From Selaginella moellendorffii (lineage: Eukaryota; Streptophyta; Lycopodiopsida; Selaginellales; Selaginellaceae), in the NCBI RefSeq assembly GCF_000143415.4, contig NW_003314336.1:862354-926353 (forward strand): DNA of 64,000 nucleotides, written 5' to 3'. The translations under genes and the position numbers were made by a program. Of this stretch, positions 12,209 through 24,012 are shown piece after piece; the first letter of the stretch is position 1, and every line of letters begins with the position of its first letter. The notes below the pieces were generated by a model. The model saw nothing but the letters and a program-made list of their open reading frames with translations. It searched no databases and was not told the DNA's origin.

Positions 12209-12562
12209 TATAGCACATGTGGTATTTACCCTTTATTCTCTAGTGAAAACCCTTCATGTGCCATATGTCATATGCCATGTGTCACATGCCATATGTCTAA
12301 AGAATAGTGGTGTGGAACCTGAGTTTTAGAGCCTTGGGCCATTGAATGAAGAAAATGTGCCAAACTCCCAAGCATGGAGCCAAGAAGTGATGGAACCGGA
12401 CCACAGAGCAACTCCCGAGCATACAGCCCAAGGAGCGAAGGGATAGAAGCCTGTAGTAACTTGGAACAATCCTAAAACAACCAACATCCTAATGCCAAGA
12501 CCAGCATGCAAAACAGAGCCAAACAGAGTTTGGCGCTATTTCAGCATACTGGTGGCCTAACG
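12209..12562 (-). mobile_element. solo LTR of a second LTR family, CAATA target duplication
   Basis: This 354-bp stretch is a direct repeat of the LTR at 18162-18520 (359 bp). Shared blocks include CCCTTCATGTGCCA, TAGTGGTGTGGAAC-type sequence, GCCCAAGGAGCGAAGGGA and TTTCAGCATAC. CAATA flanks it at 12204-12208 and 12563-12567, so it is a separate insertion reduced to a solo LTR rather than one end of a longer element. Both terminal dinucleotides have changed (TG to CG at one end, CA to TA at the other, read on the minus strand). Confidence 0.75.
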
Positions 12563-14043
12563 CAATAATGTCAACAATAAGGCATCACACTTGAATGCCA
12601 TCAATATCAGAACAAAACTAGAAGAAAGCATGAGTGAATCACTACCCAAAGCTCTTTAGCAACCAAGCTAACCAAAGTCAAAGATATTTTAATGAGTATC
12701 CGAGACTAATCCTTCAACAATACTCAGTTTCAGATAACATATCATCGAGGAGTGAATCACTACATCCAAGACTCAATGAAATCCAACACTATGGACTAAA
12801 CATAACCAAATGATATTGTCAAAGGTAGAATTGACATGCCAACATGGAAAAACTATGTAAGTTTAACGACACGATCCTCCGCAACACCATCTGGTAAAGA
12901 AAACCCATCACTGCTAAATCATCATCGAGCGAAGCAAGTGTCAAATAGTCCTTGACAAAGTCTATGAGTAATCATTAGTTGCAAAGCAACCAACAATCAC
13001 TCTTCAACTTGTCTTCACAAAACCCAAACACTAAACTCTTGTCCTCAAGTCATATACTTGTCTAATATGAACATAATACCCCAGATACGAGATACTGGCT
13101 CATGGACAAACACAAACTAAATGACCACTTGAATCCAACTCAACCACAATAAGCTCACTAATATGTTTAGCTAATAGCTCTGAGCATGCTTTGAAGAGGC
13201 TAGCTATGCATGACTAACATTTAGTCAAAATTAAAGTGAAAACCATGAAATGGACTTATATTGGTACTCAACCTCCTTAGAAACAAAGCTATAGTATAAG
13301 TACTAACATCTCAACCTCAAATAACTAAGTTGAACATCACCATCTTTAACCAAGGCGCAGGGCCACTAAAATTAAATCAAGATCAGTGAGAGCTCACTAC
13401 TTTCATAGAGTCTTAACAAAATGCAAGGTGCAACCTGTCACCAAGCATAATGCTACAAAAGAAAGGTATAAGAGTCATCTTTCTTAGAAAAGTGCAACAA
13501 CCATTTTTCTACACCAACTTCAGACTCTATTTAACTCAATTGTCTTAGCCCTAAAAGTCAGCATCCCTTTTGGGCTGTATCATACAAACTATTTACTAAG
13601 GTCTAAGCCAACCAAGTCAACTCCAACCCTTTCACTAGTTTGTACAAACAGAATGGTTTTTGGGCAAAATGATTGACAGTTCGGCCATTAGAAAAGCCTA
13701 AGAAAATTCGTGGAAAATTTTCCATCCTAGAAAAAAAATGACTCTCAATCCAGGAATGCAAACTTTCAAGACTCAACTAACTTCCTCCTACCTACTACTT
13801 TACATAGGTTCACCTCAACACAAATTCTCATGATCCATCAATATGCTTAAGTATCGAACATCTTTGCCCATTTAACTGATATCCAACATCGATATCCGCA
13901 AAGTGCAAAATGAGCATCCAAGGCTTGATCACGAAGACCACATCTTTGGATATCCACATCCACTAACACTCTTCTTCAATCACCTTCAAGATCCAATGTG
14001 AAGCCAAAACACTAACAAGAAAAATGATATGAAATATCAAGGT
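12563..14043. other. non-coding repeat-derived sequence, no gene seen
   Basis: This sequence is rich in CAA and CTA and has no long frame, no domain similarity and no convincing splice structure. It is probably old retroelement DNA, but no diagnostic motif was found. The TRIM element begins at its right edge. Confidence 0.5.
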
Positions 14044-14205
14044 TGTAGCGCACCTTATCTCTCTCCCCTTAAGCCAATTGGAAAAGGGGCAATTGCTTGA
14101 TGAGAGAGCCCTTAGTGGCTATTTTATCCCCATTTATCTCCCAAGGTTCCAAGGATCCACGGTGACAGTATATCCAAATCTCATCCCATGATCACATGCG
14201 CTACA
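14044..14205 (-). repeat. TRIM 3' LTR (element orientation)
   Basis: 162 bp, with inverted termini TGTAGCGCA and TGCGCTACA. It is the 3' LTR when the element is read on the minus strand. Confidence 0.9.
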
Positions 14206-14222
14206 CTCACCCCCCCTTCAGA
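14206..14222 (-). promoter_or_regulatory. polypurine tract of the TRIM
   Basis: Read on the minus strand this is GAAGGGGGGGTGAG next to the 3' LTR, the usual primer site for plus-strand DNA synthesis. Confidence 0.8.
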
Positions 14223-14269
14223 GATGTCAATGTCCTCATTGACTATTGACTAACAACCCCTACTGAGCT

Positions 14270-14361
14270 AAGGGGAACCAACACCTCCATTTCCGCACTC
14301 AATCTACCAATCCTTAAGGGGAACCAACACCTCCATTTCCGCACTCAATCTACCAATCCTT
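14270..14361. repeat. tandem duplication of about 46 bp inside the TRIM
   Basis: The unit running from AAGGGGAACCAACACC to CTACCAATCCTT occurs twice head to tail with no visible difference. It may come from template slippage during reverse transcription. Confidence 0.9.
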
Positions 14362-14586
14362 CCATTGTGTAGACCAGCTATTCCATGTGAGGCAACTAGT
14401 TATCCACCCGTACCGCAGTCCCACGGTGGATACCTTCGTCCGTGGATACTCCACACAAGAGGAAGGACATACGCATGGATGCCCAATACGTACGATTTCA
14501 AATTTAGGGGTAGGAATATACCTTGCTCAAGGGTATATTATACTTTTAAGTAGCCACTAATCAATGGGAATCGAACCCGTGCCATT

Positions 14587-14599
14587 TGCTCCGATACCA
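14587..14599 (-). promoter_or_regulatory. tRNA-Met-type primer-binding site of the TRIM
   Basis: Minus strand TGGTATCGGAGCA differs at only a couple of positions from the initiator tRNA-Met 3' complement used by many plant LTR elements. It is followed by a tRNA B-box-like GGTTCGATTCC at about 14567-14577. Confidence 0.85.
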
Positions 14600-14601
14600 A
14601 C

Positions 14602-14762
14602 TGTAACGCACCTTATCTCTCTCCCTTAAGCCAACTGGAAAAGGGGCAATTGCTTAATGAGAGAGCCCTTAGTGGCTATTTTATCCCCATTTATCTCCCA
14701 AGGTTCCAAGGATCCACGGTGACAGTATATCCAAATCTCATCCCATGATCACATGCGCTACA
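14602..14762 (-). repeat. TRIM 5' LTR (element orientation)
   Basis: 161 bp, about 97% identical by eye to the other LTR, and followed directly by the AAGGT target duplication. Confidence 0.9.
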
Positions 14763-15782
14763 AAGGTCTAAGGAGAATTCATCATCATTTGAAATAACAA
14801 TGCCACTTCCACTAACACAAGTGCTAACGATGTTAATGCCCCAACTACACATCTTCTCCATCCAACAATCTACTCTAAGTGCTAACGGATCAACCGATAA
14901 ACTATAGGAAATGAATGCTACAACCCTTTTCCAACACCTCAATGGACAAACTCCCAGGAAACAAGGAACCAACTTAAGTTTAGCATAATGGACCACTATT
15001 GAAAATCTAGTTAAAGCTACTACAATGCTACTTTATGCAAGTAGATTAGCTTCACCATCAACCATTTTGGGGCTGATCATCAATTAACCAAGCAACTTCA
15101 TAAACATATTGCTCACTATTACATGGATATAATATAAAATCACAATGACTTAATCATCAATCAAGCAACACTATGAGCAATGCCAATATCATTACTTTAA
15201 AGATTTATGTGAGTATCAAATGTCAACTCAATTCGACAAAATGCAACATAAATGCCACACCCCATCGATAGAGATTTACAACACTCAACACCACTAACTT
15301 TGTTCACAACACAGATAAGCTCATGCCACTTTCTCTCCGACCAAACTCAACACTAATCCAACACCAAGCTACTCAATGAGCAATAGCAAGGTTCCTCGAA
15401 AAAGAATTGAGCATTGTAACTCAAGTCTTCAATAGCAAGCTTAGACAAAATGGTTTAGCGCTTCACCGCTATCCATCCCATGACTTACCACTTGTAAGAC
15501 CATCATTTCCAATATGCATCAAAATAGGGACTTTTGATTGCATAATGTGAACACGAGCAATGAGTCAACACCTTGTTGCAAATCATCTCTCCAAGAAGAG
15601 AAAATGATTTACATGTTTGATTTTTCGTCCCTGACAACTCTCTTTTCAGTCTCATCTTTGACCAAACCTCATGCTTGCTTTCACACTGCCTTTAGTCCAA
15701 TCCAAGAAAAGTTTATGAGAGAGCACGGCAATGACTACTTGAACCAATAGACTAAGCCCTATAGTCTTGATCGATTCACTTA
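14763..15782. other. non-coding repeat-derived sequence, no gene seen
   Basis: No supported frame or RNA gene was found. Composition matches 12563-14043, consistent with one older element that the TRIM has split. Confidence 0.5.
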
Positions 15783-15930
15783 TATGTGAGACACAAATCC
15801 CTAAGCCCCAAAGTGGAGCCGAAAAGGTGCCACGTGGTAGTGGCCAAAGCAAAAGCTAAATGAGTGTAACACGTTTGGACTAAAAGGCTCTGACTTGAAA
15901 GGTCAAGAGCGGGAGTGGAACTCCCAACGG
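15783..15930 (+). repeat. dispersed repeat, direct partner of 19520-19650
   Basis: Both copies share GTGAGACACAAATCCCTAAG, AAAGTGGAGCC, and a stretch ending near GTGTAACAC. In this copy a purine-rich minisatellite follows; in the partner the sequence passes almost directly to TTCCAAAAGTATAGTA. Confidence 0.65.
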
Positions 15931-16018
15931 AGTGCTCAAGGAACGAGCATGAAGCGAGCAATAAGTGAGGTTCCAAAAAAGGACCCAAAAGGACCAACAC
16001 ATGACACGTGGAAGAGTC

Positions 16019-16352
16019 CGAGATGGACCTGAGTTGGAGTCTGAGATGGAGTCCGAGATGGACCCGAGTTAGAGTCTGAGATGGACCTGAGATGGAGTTC
16101 GAGATGGAGTTCGAGATGGAGTCCGAGATGGAGTCCGAGATGGAATTCGAGATGGAGTCCAAGAAGAACCCGAGATGGAGTCCGAGGTCGAGACCGAGAC
16201 CGGGACCGAAACTGACCAAGACCGAGACTGGGACCGAGACCAAGACCGAGGCCCAGACCAAGCCCGAGCCCGAGCCCGAGCCCGAGTCCGAGTTTGAGTC
16301 CGAGTCTGAGCCCGAGTCCAAGCCCGAGTCCGAGTTCGAGTTCGAGTCTGAG
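16019..16352 (+). repeat. purine-rich minisatellite, hexamer/12-mer GAGNNN units
   Basis: The plus strand is built almost wholly of GAGTCC, GAGATG, GAGTTC, GAGCCC and GAGACC hexamers, arranged first as 12-mers (GAGTCCGAGATG) and then as simple hexamers. Frames on both strands stay open here (Glu-rich on plus, Gly/Ser/Leu-rich on minus), but this is a by-product of the period of six, not evidence of a gene. Confidence 0.9.
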
Positions 16353-16649
16353 AGGGTGAAAGCCCAAAGCGTTTGTCTCCCAGACCCTAGGGGGTTTGGT
16401 GAGCTCCAAAAGTATAGTAAGGGGGAGGACTACAGTGGAGCTAATTTGGCCAGGAAAGGCCAGTTTGGCCAAGAAAGGCCAATTTAGCCCACGAAGGCCA
16501 GACCCAATGTTGGGTGATGAACTGACCATTGGGAAGTCCAAGACTAGAGTGAATACGGATCGACAAGTGGAGTAGCTTGGTGAAGTGTTTAAGAGCCGGC
16601 TCTAGTTCCCCCCGGAGATCGACTAGCCGATGCTCCTAGTCCAAGTGTG

Positions 16650-16915
16650 GGTGGCACTACCTACTTGGATACCTGGTGTGGCTCAACAGAACCTCACTCT
16701 ATAGAGCACCTAAAGGTAGAAGGTGGGGAGAGTACCCACGGGGCTCGCATAGGGCCACGGTGTTCCGAAATGTTGTCCCGAAGTCCCAAATGGGGGAAAG
16801 GAGGAGGAGCAATCCTCTAGTGTAGTGACTACGGATACGGTCACATGGTGAGGAAGTCCCAGAGGACGATAGGACTTAGTGGCCGGGCCTGCGGGCCTTG
16901 ATCTAGTGGCAATGT
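16650..16915 (+). repeat. dispersed repeat, inverted partner of 10436-10712
   Basis: See the partner entry. This copy differs at scattered C/T positions and is less decayed. The sequence beyond it (16915-18030) shows no supported gene. Confidence 0.7.
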
Positions 16916-18036
16916 TGGTGAATATGGCCATGGACGAAAAAAGGACTTGGCAGGAATTGACAAAGGGATGTTGGAGAAGGTTATTCCCTATGTCTGTGGA
17001 CATCCTAAAGATGCTAAGGAGTGGATCTGGGATGACCACTCATGGACGGACAGCCTAGTCTTGGAGAGACGGGATTGTGATGCAAGTGGTTTTGGACCAC
17101 CAGTGCGGCAAAGGTGAATGGGCGTGGCCTTAGCGTAACGGGCCAATATGTCAGTAGTACCTTTGGGTGTCGGTCTTGGCACTGGACACATCAAGCACTT
17201 GGACCAAGTGCAAGGGATGAGTGGCATGGATGCCATTCTCAGGACTAGCAAGTCCCAAGTCCTGAATTGGACTTAAGGAGGTTGTGAATGAGACTCCTCC
17301 AAGTGGTCAGAGGTGTGGTTAAGTGACTAAAGTAGAATGGAAAATTTAGTCACTTACATTATAATCATGCCTAAGAAGGACCCACTAGTGCCGTGCTAAA
17401 CAACTACAAACTAGCCTATTTGCCACTCATAGCAAACCTAGGGAGGTTTGCTTTCACCCATAGTACAAGGACCAACTCATGGAACCACTGATAGGCTAAC
17501 ATTAATCCTGCCAACTCAAAGTGCAACTTTGAGTTGCTAATGAGCTTCACTCATGAGCCCAAGCGCAAACTCATGCTACTAGAACAACTCAATCCTTCTT
17601 ATGAGCCCAAGAGCAAGCTTATATAATACGGTATAAAACGGTAACCAAGTCCATACCCAAGGAATGATTGTGAAGTTTTAGCACCCAAACATGTACCTAC
17701 TCGGATCATCGTTTTCATCTCTGCATATGTAACGAGATTAATTGCTCAATCTTATGTAAGCAACTAAAGGGAACGACTCGAGAGATAATCCATAGGGATT
17801 CAAATATAAAGGGAAAGGGCCCATAAATAAAAGTGCACCCTTTTTTCCATCGGTTAAGGGTCTTGGGATAGTTGAAGTTAAGTGTCCTTAGGTTTGAATA
17901 GTACTTGGCTGAGTGACCTCCCAGGACCTGACAAACGGTGGAACAGTGGCATTGTTTTACATGCCTCACATTCAAGTCTCAAGGAAGTCTAAACTCAGAA
18001 GCTTACATCGTATTGAATAGTAGTCGCTGAGACTTA
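16916..18036. other. retroelement-type internal sequence, no gene seen
   Basis: Short frames on both strands lack recognisable domains. It lies just inside the primer-binding site at 18037-18049, so it may be the internal part of that LTR element read on the minus strand. Confidence 0.45.
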
Positions 18037-18520
18037 TCTTCTGATACCAAATGTAGCGCACGTGGTTTTTAGCCTTTATCCTATGGTGAATTACTATAGG
18101 ATAACCACGAAGCGGAACCTAAACCCTTCATGTGCCACATGGCATATCCTCTGATACCAAATGTAGCACACGTGGTTTTTACCCTTTATCCTATGGTGAA
18201 TTACTATAGAATAACCACAAAATGGAACCTAAACCCTTCATGTGCCACGTGTCATATACCACGTGTTTATAGGACAGTGGTGTGGAACTTGAGGTTCAGA
18301 ACCTTGGGCCTCTGAACAAAGGAACGGTGCCAAACCTCCAAACATGGAGCTAAGGAGTGATGGAACCTGCGACTCCCGAGTGTACAGCCCAAGGAGCGAA
18401 GGGACAGGGGCACAAAGCAACTTGAAATAGTCCTAGAGTAACCAGCATCCCAATGTTAAGACCACGCAAAACAGAACCAAACAGAGTCTAGCACAATTTC
18501 AGCATACCGGTGGCCTAACA
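18037..18520 (-). mobile_element. 5' LTR with tRNA-Met primer-binding site and a partial tandem copy of its end
   Basis: The full LTR is 18162-18520 and starts, on the minus strand, with TGTTAGGCCACC. At its inner end (18149-18161) and again at 18037-18051 the sequence TGGTATCAGA forms a primer-binding site next to a ...CTACA LTR end. The 3' part of the LTR plus primer site is therefore duplicated in tandem (about 110 bp). No partner LTR with a matching target duplication was found for this element in the window. Confidence 0.7.
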
Positions 18521-20082
18521 CGAGGACATGGGTACTCCACCAGCTAGCATGGAATGGAACTTGGGGGTTAGACCCAAGCCAGACACAAAACAAAGACAGG
18601 CACACGAGTAGGAGCTAGACTATGCATCAGGTTGGTCGACCATGCCCGACTTACCCACTATCCCTATTATACATTTAGAACCCCCTATATCCCCCTCCCC
18701 CCTTTGAGGAACACACACTTTGGGCTTTCACCCCAAGCCTCCCTTAGTATCAGGAGTTAGTCTCTGGGACAAACTCAAAACTTACTAAATATGGAATGGC
18801 ACTAGATTGCAAATTTGGACACGAGATGAACACCATTGTATTCAAGACAATCTCTACATTCCGTAAATATGCCAAATGAGCAAATCTGGACACTTTCCAT
18901 AAATAGCATTTGGGACCAAAATGAGATTAACACAAAGGGCATGATAGCGAGGGTGTTTGGCAAACACGGTAAGCTATCATCTAATGATATTGAGGGACCA
19001 ATCTCAATACGCAAGGGTTTTTGTCAAGCTAGTGCAAAACATAGCAAAAAAGAATTAAAAGCCAGGCCGAGTATGCTTAGCTAGAAACACATAGGAGTTC
19101 CTACTTTATGTCCATTTGGCTAAGTACAGATGCTAAGCTCAATTTACTAACACTTGAACAAGAGGGACTGATAAAAGGTCCAGCAATACCAACCTTCTGT
19201 TATCGTGGTAGTAAGGAAAGAGTGTTCATAAGGACTAGCTGACATATAACTTTCGATACCCGAAGTCACATTCACGACATTAATGAGAACTAAATGAACA
19301 AAGGAATAGAACCACCACATATGATCTAATGAAATTTTAAGTTGGAAAGACTATGCTCTTTAAAGGATGGGCAAAGCATGATGAGCCTTTGGTGTCAAAC
19401 CATTGACAAATATTAACTTGGTGCTAAGGATGAAAATGGTAATCTATGATGAGGTTACTTTATAGAATAGTTTATTATTTAATAAGCATATTAAATTTTG
19501 TTTATGGGTGGTGGAATTGTGAGACACAAATCCCTAAGCCTCAAAGTGGAGCCATACATGGCAGTAGTTGAAGCGAAAGTCCAACAAGTGTAACACATTT
19601 AATTTTGACTCAAAAAGTTGAGAACAGGGGTTCCAAAAGTATAGTATAGAGAGTATAGGGGTTGGATATGTTGTCAAAGATTCTATTGCATTGGGGAAGG
19701 ACTATTTGATATGGCCAATTTTGCATGCCACATCATGGCCACGTAATCAAAGCAAATCCATTGAGAAGAACATGTTTGGAAATCTTTCATTAAGAAGTCC
19801 TAGCAAGAATATATATTGAAATAGAGGATTACAAACTCAAACAGGAATATAATCCAGTATAGTAGTTTGGCTATTCCACAATGAGGAATGTTCTTGTTGG
19901 GAACTCCCTAGTTCAATGGATTGCTTTGAGCTATTGGATTAAGGATCTGGTAGAATATGCCTTTCAATCCAATGGTTGGAAATTTATACATATACCATGC
20001 ATAAGATGGCTAGATACCTTGTAAAAACTATATTGGTTCAGAAGATATCCAAATCTCACCACATCATCATATACCAAGTCAT
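18521..20082. other. repeat-derived intergenic sequence, no gene seen
   Basis: It contains the decayed direct repeat of 15783-15930 at about 19520-19650. The rest has no supported coding or RNA feature. Confidence 0.5.
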
Positions 20083-20270
20083 ATATAGCATTAAGAATGA
20101 ATATGGAATGGAAAATATTTAGTAAAATCTCTCATATTTTTTATTGTTATTATGAATCCTTAAAAATTTAAGGAATAAATGGGGATAAAATAATCATTAA
20201 GGTTCTTTCATCAAATAATTACCCTCTTTTTTGTAGTTGGCTTAAGAAGAGAGAGCTGAAGTGCATTTCA
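20083..20270 (+). mobile_element. highly diverged LTR copy of the TRIM family, opposite orientation to the intact one
   Basis: The right part (about 20150-20270) reverse-complements to the TRIM LTR: the AAATGGGGATAAAAT block, a GGTTCTTTCATCAA block, and GTAGTTGGCTTAAG before a TGCATTTCA end. The left part is rearranged, so its limit is uncertain. Confidence 0.5.
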
Positions 20271-21643
20271 AAAAGTAAGAATTTGGAGAGAGAGAGATAA
20301 ATAAGGGGGATAAACCTCAAAGTCACACTTGGTATAATTGCATTGCAACTAAACTAAAGATGAGGTGAAAATTTTAATTTAGCACTATATATAACAATTA
20401 AAGCTCAATCTTAAAATCATCTACACACACAATTAGGTTTTATGCATGCATAAGTATTGTCATTACTATAGAGAATTAAAATTGGCATTGCTATATAACA
20501 CAAACATGGATGGCAATATGTAGTAGCACACTAAGCAATAAAAGACAAATTCAAACTTATATCAACAAATAGAAAAAGGACTTTTTGGTATAAAAATGAG
20601 TTTAGAAAGGGTCAAAAATTTATTCACATCTAAGCACTCCTCAAAGACAATTAGAGCTACCATTCAATTCCACTCATCTGAGTGTATAAAATATAGAAAA
20701 AAACATATTAGATTAGCATTAAAATTTTAGTTTATATATAGGAGTTAGTGGTCTAAATTGAAACTAATTTGGCTTATTTAGTAGTTAGAAAATTTTAAAT
20801 TTTTTATTAGTTATTAAATATTGAGTTTAACATAATGTAGTACATCAAGTAGTCAATTCATGTATTATTATTATTTTAAAGTTTTTGTAACAACATTAAG
20901 TGTATTTACTATATATACTACATATATCTATAATAAAGGTTTATTAAATCTTTAAAAGAAGAAAAGGGCTCACCCTTCAAAGTTGATGCATGATTTTGTT
21001 TAAATTGATTTTTAGATAAAAATATTTATTATAATTTTATTTTATTTAGTCTGAATGCCAATAAATTTAAAATTTTCCAATCCTATTTACATATTACTAA
21101 AAAATCTGTTTTAATTTAATTAGAATTGATAATAGTTAATTGGATTTTATTTTTGTTTTAGTTTAAATATAGACCTGAAAAAAATATAATTGACTTTTCA
21201 ATTCACTACTTCAAACATTTTTATATAATTACATATAGTATGAAAATCCCTATGGTTATTTATATGCACATCACAAATGTAAAAATAATATTTTAAAAAA
21301 CTAAAGTCTTGCATTTATAGATTTAATTCTGAATGTTTTTAAATTTAAATTTTCATTATAATTGAATATGAAGAAAATTTTGATACATTTTTATTTGAAA
21401 AGGTTTATTAGAATCTCACCATTTGACATAGTAGTCAACGGTCAAGTCGTATGGTTTGAGCATGAGTGGTTGCATGTCGCGACGTGGCCACGAATCATCG
21501 CGCGTGATTCCGGAATCTTGTGGCCAGAGCTACGTTTATCCACCTCTCAGTATTTCTCAATACTCCGCTGGTTTTGGGTTTTAGGTCATGCGCCTTGTTG
21601 ACTTGCGTCGCGGCGCCTAGATCGAGCCGATCGAAATCCCAGG
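20271..21643. other. AT-rich intergenic region and promoter of the CBS gene
   Basis: Very AT-rich to about 21420, then abruptly GC-richer, which marks the edge of the gene block. No gene is supported; the promoter and 5' UTR of the CBS-domain gene must lie at its right end. Confidence 0.5.
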
Positions 21644-24012
21644 ATGAGCAGCCATGGATCGGCGGGAGCTGGCAGTAAATCGTCCAAGCGCCCACCGGCT
21701 GCGAAGAAGAAGCCAATCTCGGAGAATGGGAGCCTTCGGAAGACCAAATCGTAAGTTCTCCTCCTTTTCTCTCAAACTCTCTTAAGTTATAGGAATCCAT
21801 CAGCTCCGGAGGCGAGAGAACCGTCAAGAAGCTGAGGCTTTCCAAAGCCCTGACTATTCCCGATGGAACCACTGTAGCCGATGCTTGCCGCCGGATGGTC
21901 ACCAGGCGAGTGGATGCTGCGTTGCTCACCGATTCCACTGCAATGCTTTGCGGGATTATCACGGACAAAGTAAGTGGTGTCTCTTCTTTTTCTCTTTTTA
22001 TAGTTTTTCTCTTTTGACATGCAGGATGTAGCCACTAGAGTGATAGCTGAGAACCTTAGGCCCGATGAAACACTGGTTTCGAAAGTCATGACTAAAAATC
22101 CCGTCTTTGTCATTAGCGACGCGCTTGCTGTGGACGCTTTGCAAAAGATGGTCCAAGGTATTCTACAACTTTGATAGCCTTCGTGAGATTCCCAAACCTC
22201 CATTTCTCTGCAGGGAAATTTAGACACCTTCCAGTCGTGGAGAATGGCGAAGTCATTGCACTGCTGGATATAACAAAATGCTTGTATGATGCGATTGCGA
22301 GAATGGAGAAAGCAGCAGAGAAAGGAAATGCGATAGCTGCGGCTGTCCAGGACGTTGAACGACAGTGGGGAAACACGCTCAATAGTAAGTCTGAGGTTTT
22401 TCTTTTCTTTTTTCTTGTGTTTTATCCTATTGACGCGGTGGATTCTCGGCAGGCTCTTCAACTTTCATAGATACACTGCGCGAGAGAATGTTTCGGCCAA
22501 CGTTGTCAACGCTGATTAACGAGAACACGAAGTTAGTATATCTGTGATTGTTTTCGTCTTATTTATTTGCTATGAATGTCCAGAGTAGCTACTGTGTCTC
22601 CTTCCGACACCGTGTTGACAGCAACTAGAAAGATGCGCGAGTTTCGCGTGAACTCTGTAATCATCACGATCAACAATAAGCCGCAGGGGATCTTGACGTA
22701 AGTAAAATGTCTTTTCCTTACGGATCTCTAACCTCCTCTACTTTTTTTTAGCTCGAAGGATGTTCTCATGCGTGTTGTTGCGTCAAATCTTGCTCCCGAT
22801 TCGACCACAGTCGATAAGGTAATCTCTTATAATCTTCAACGAAAGCCTGTACTTCAGTTTTGCTGGATTTCAGGTCATGACTCCAAATCCTGAATGCGTT
22901 ACACTGGAAACAACCATTGTAGACGCACTCCATACCATGCACGACGGGAAGTTTCTTCACCTTCCAGTGGTAGATCAGGGTACGTTACGAATCTCCGGTT
23001 TTCACATACATTCTGATTTTTGTTTGTTCTGAGATAAGAAAACTGCATTGTTGCATGCCTCGATGTGCTTCAACTTACTCACGGTGCTGTGGCTACGGTA
23101 TGTCGTCTAGAAACTCTAGTTTGATGGATTTCAATCTAACCATTTTCTCAAGGTTGGAAACGTTGGAGGTGGCACACCAAGTGAAACCGGAAGCACAATG
23201 ATGCAAAAGTTTTGGGATTCGGCATTCGCGCTGGACGCACCAGAAGACGACGACGAGACGCAAAGGTCTCATTTCCATTTGGCTTCCGTTTGTTGTCTAA
23301 CGAGAAGCTTGGGGTCAGTAATCTATCTGCAACGCTTACGTCGGAAGCATTCCACACCGAAGTTGGAAGGCTGGGATATCCATCCGGTGGACCCGGTAAC
23401 GTCTTTGGCTTTAAACTTAAGGACAGGAACGGGCGGGTCCATAGATTCAACTGCGGTACGTTTTGCGAGCGTCCGGATTTATTAAGCTGTTTGACTATTG
23501 GCTGTAAACTTTAGGCACGGAGAGCCTTACGGAGCTTGTATCTGCGGTAGTCCAACGTCTTGGAGATTATATAGATCGGAACAAGCCTCCTCAAATCTTG
23601 GTACTTTTTTTTCTAGCTAAAACAGCAAGCATAAACCGTTTAGTGCCTTTTTCCAGTACGAGGACGATGAACGGGATCGGGTGCTTCTGTCTAGCGATGG
23701 CGACCTTGTTGCGGCTGTCAATTTCGCGAAGGCAACTGGCTTGAAGGTAAGAAGAAGATTTGAAGCTGGAAAACCTTCGTGTTAAATCGTCCTCGACTCC
23801 AGGGTCTCAAGCTTCACGTAGACTACCCAGACGAACGGGCGAACGCTGCTACTCCAAGGAACTTGGAACGGATTCTCGAGGGAAGTCCATCGCAACAAAT
23901 GAAGCTAGAAACTGTATGGAGTGGAAATCACACAGCAACAGCGGCAATATTAGCTTGCTCGGCCGCTGTTGTTGGTGTCGGCCTTATCGTCTACTTGAGA
24001 AGATCATCATAA
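21644..24012 (+). CDS. CBSCBSPB-type protein: four CBS motifs, PB1 domain, C-terminal membrane anchor
   Basis: Start ATG 21644 (MSSHGSAGAG); exon 1 runs to 21750 and exon 2 starts at 21804, which keeps the frame (SSGGERTVKKL). The predicted protein of about 540 residues has two CBS pairs: KALTIPDGTTVADACRRM, DKDVATRV and FRHLPVVENG in the first, and VATVSPSDTVLTATRKM, SKDVLMRVVA and FLHLPVVDQ in the second. A PB1 domain follows (RFNCGTESL... to the SDGDLVAAV acidic loop), then a hydrophobic tail ending IVYLRRSS that would anchor it by its C-terminus. CBS pairs bind adenine nucleotides and PB1 domains pair proteins. The Arabidopsis family of this architecture is called CBSCBSPB; its cellular role is poorly known. 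Introns are about 50-60 bp. Confidence 0.9.

Larger units (their letters stand above)
14044..14762 (-). mobile_element. complete TRIM (terminal-repeat retrotransposon in miniature), 719 bp
   Basis: Two direct LTRs (14044-14205 and 14602-14762, differing at only a few sites) begin TGTA(G/A)CGCACC and end TGCGCTACA. Both sides carry the 5-bp target duplication AAGGT (14039-14043 and 14763-14767). On the minus strand the primer-binding site TGGTATCGGAGCA lies two bases inside the LTR at 14587-14599 and matches the initiator-tRNA-Met type. A polypurine tract AAGGGGGGGTGAG abuts the other LTR. The internal part is only 396 bp and encodes nothing, so movement would need proteins supplied by an autonomous element. 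Size, LTR length, PBS, PPT and lack of genes all fit TRIM. The near-identical LTRs suggest a fairly recent insertion. Confidence 0.92.

Noticed and set aside
15776-16541. Long open frames on both strands over the GAGNNN minisatellite (Glu-rich on plus, Gly/Ser/Leu-rich on minus)
   Set aside because: Open frames are forced by a 6-bp period lacking stop triplets. There is no conserved start, splice or domain.
12209-18520. The two similar LTRs as the ends of a single 6.3-kb LTR retrotransposon
   Set aside because: The left LTR has its own CAATA target duplication on both sides, so it is a solo LTR. No polypurine tract adjoins it, and flanks of the right LTR do not match.
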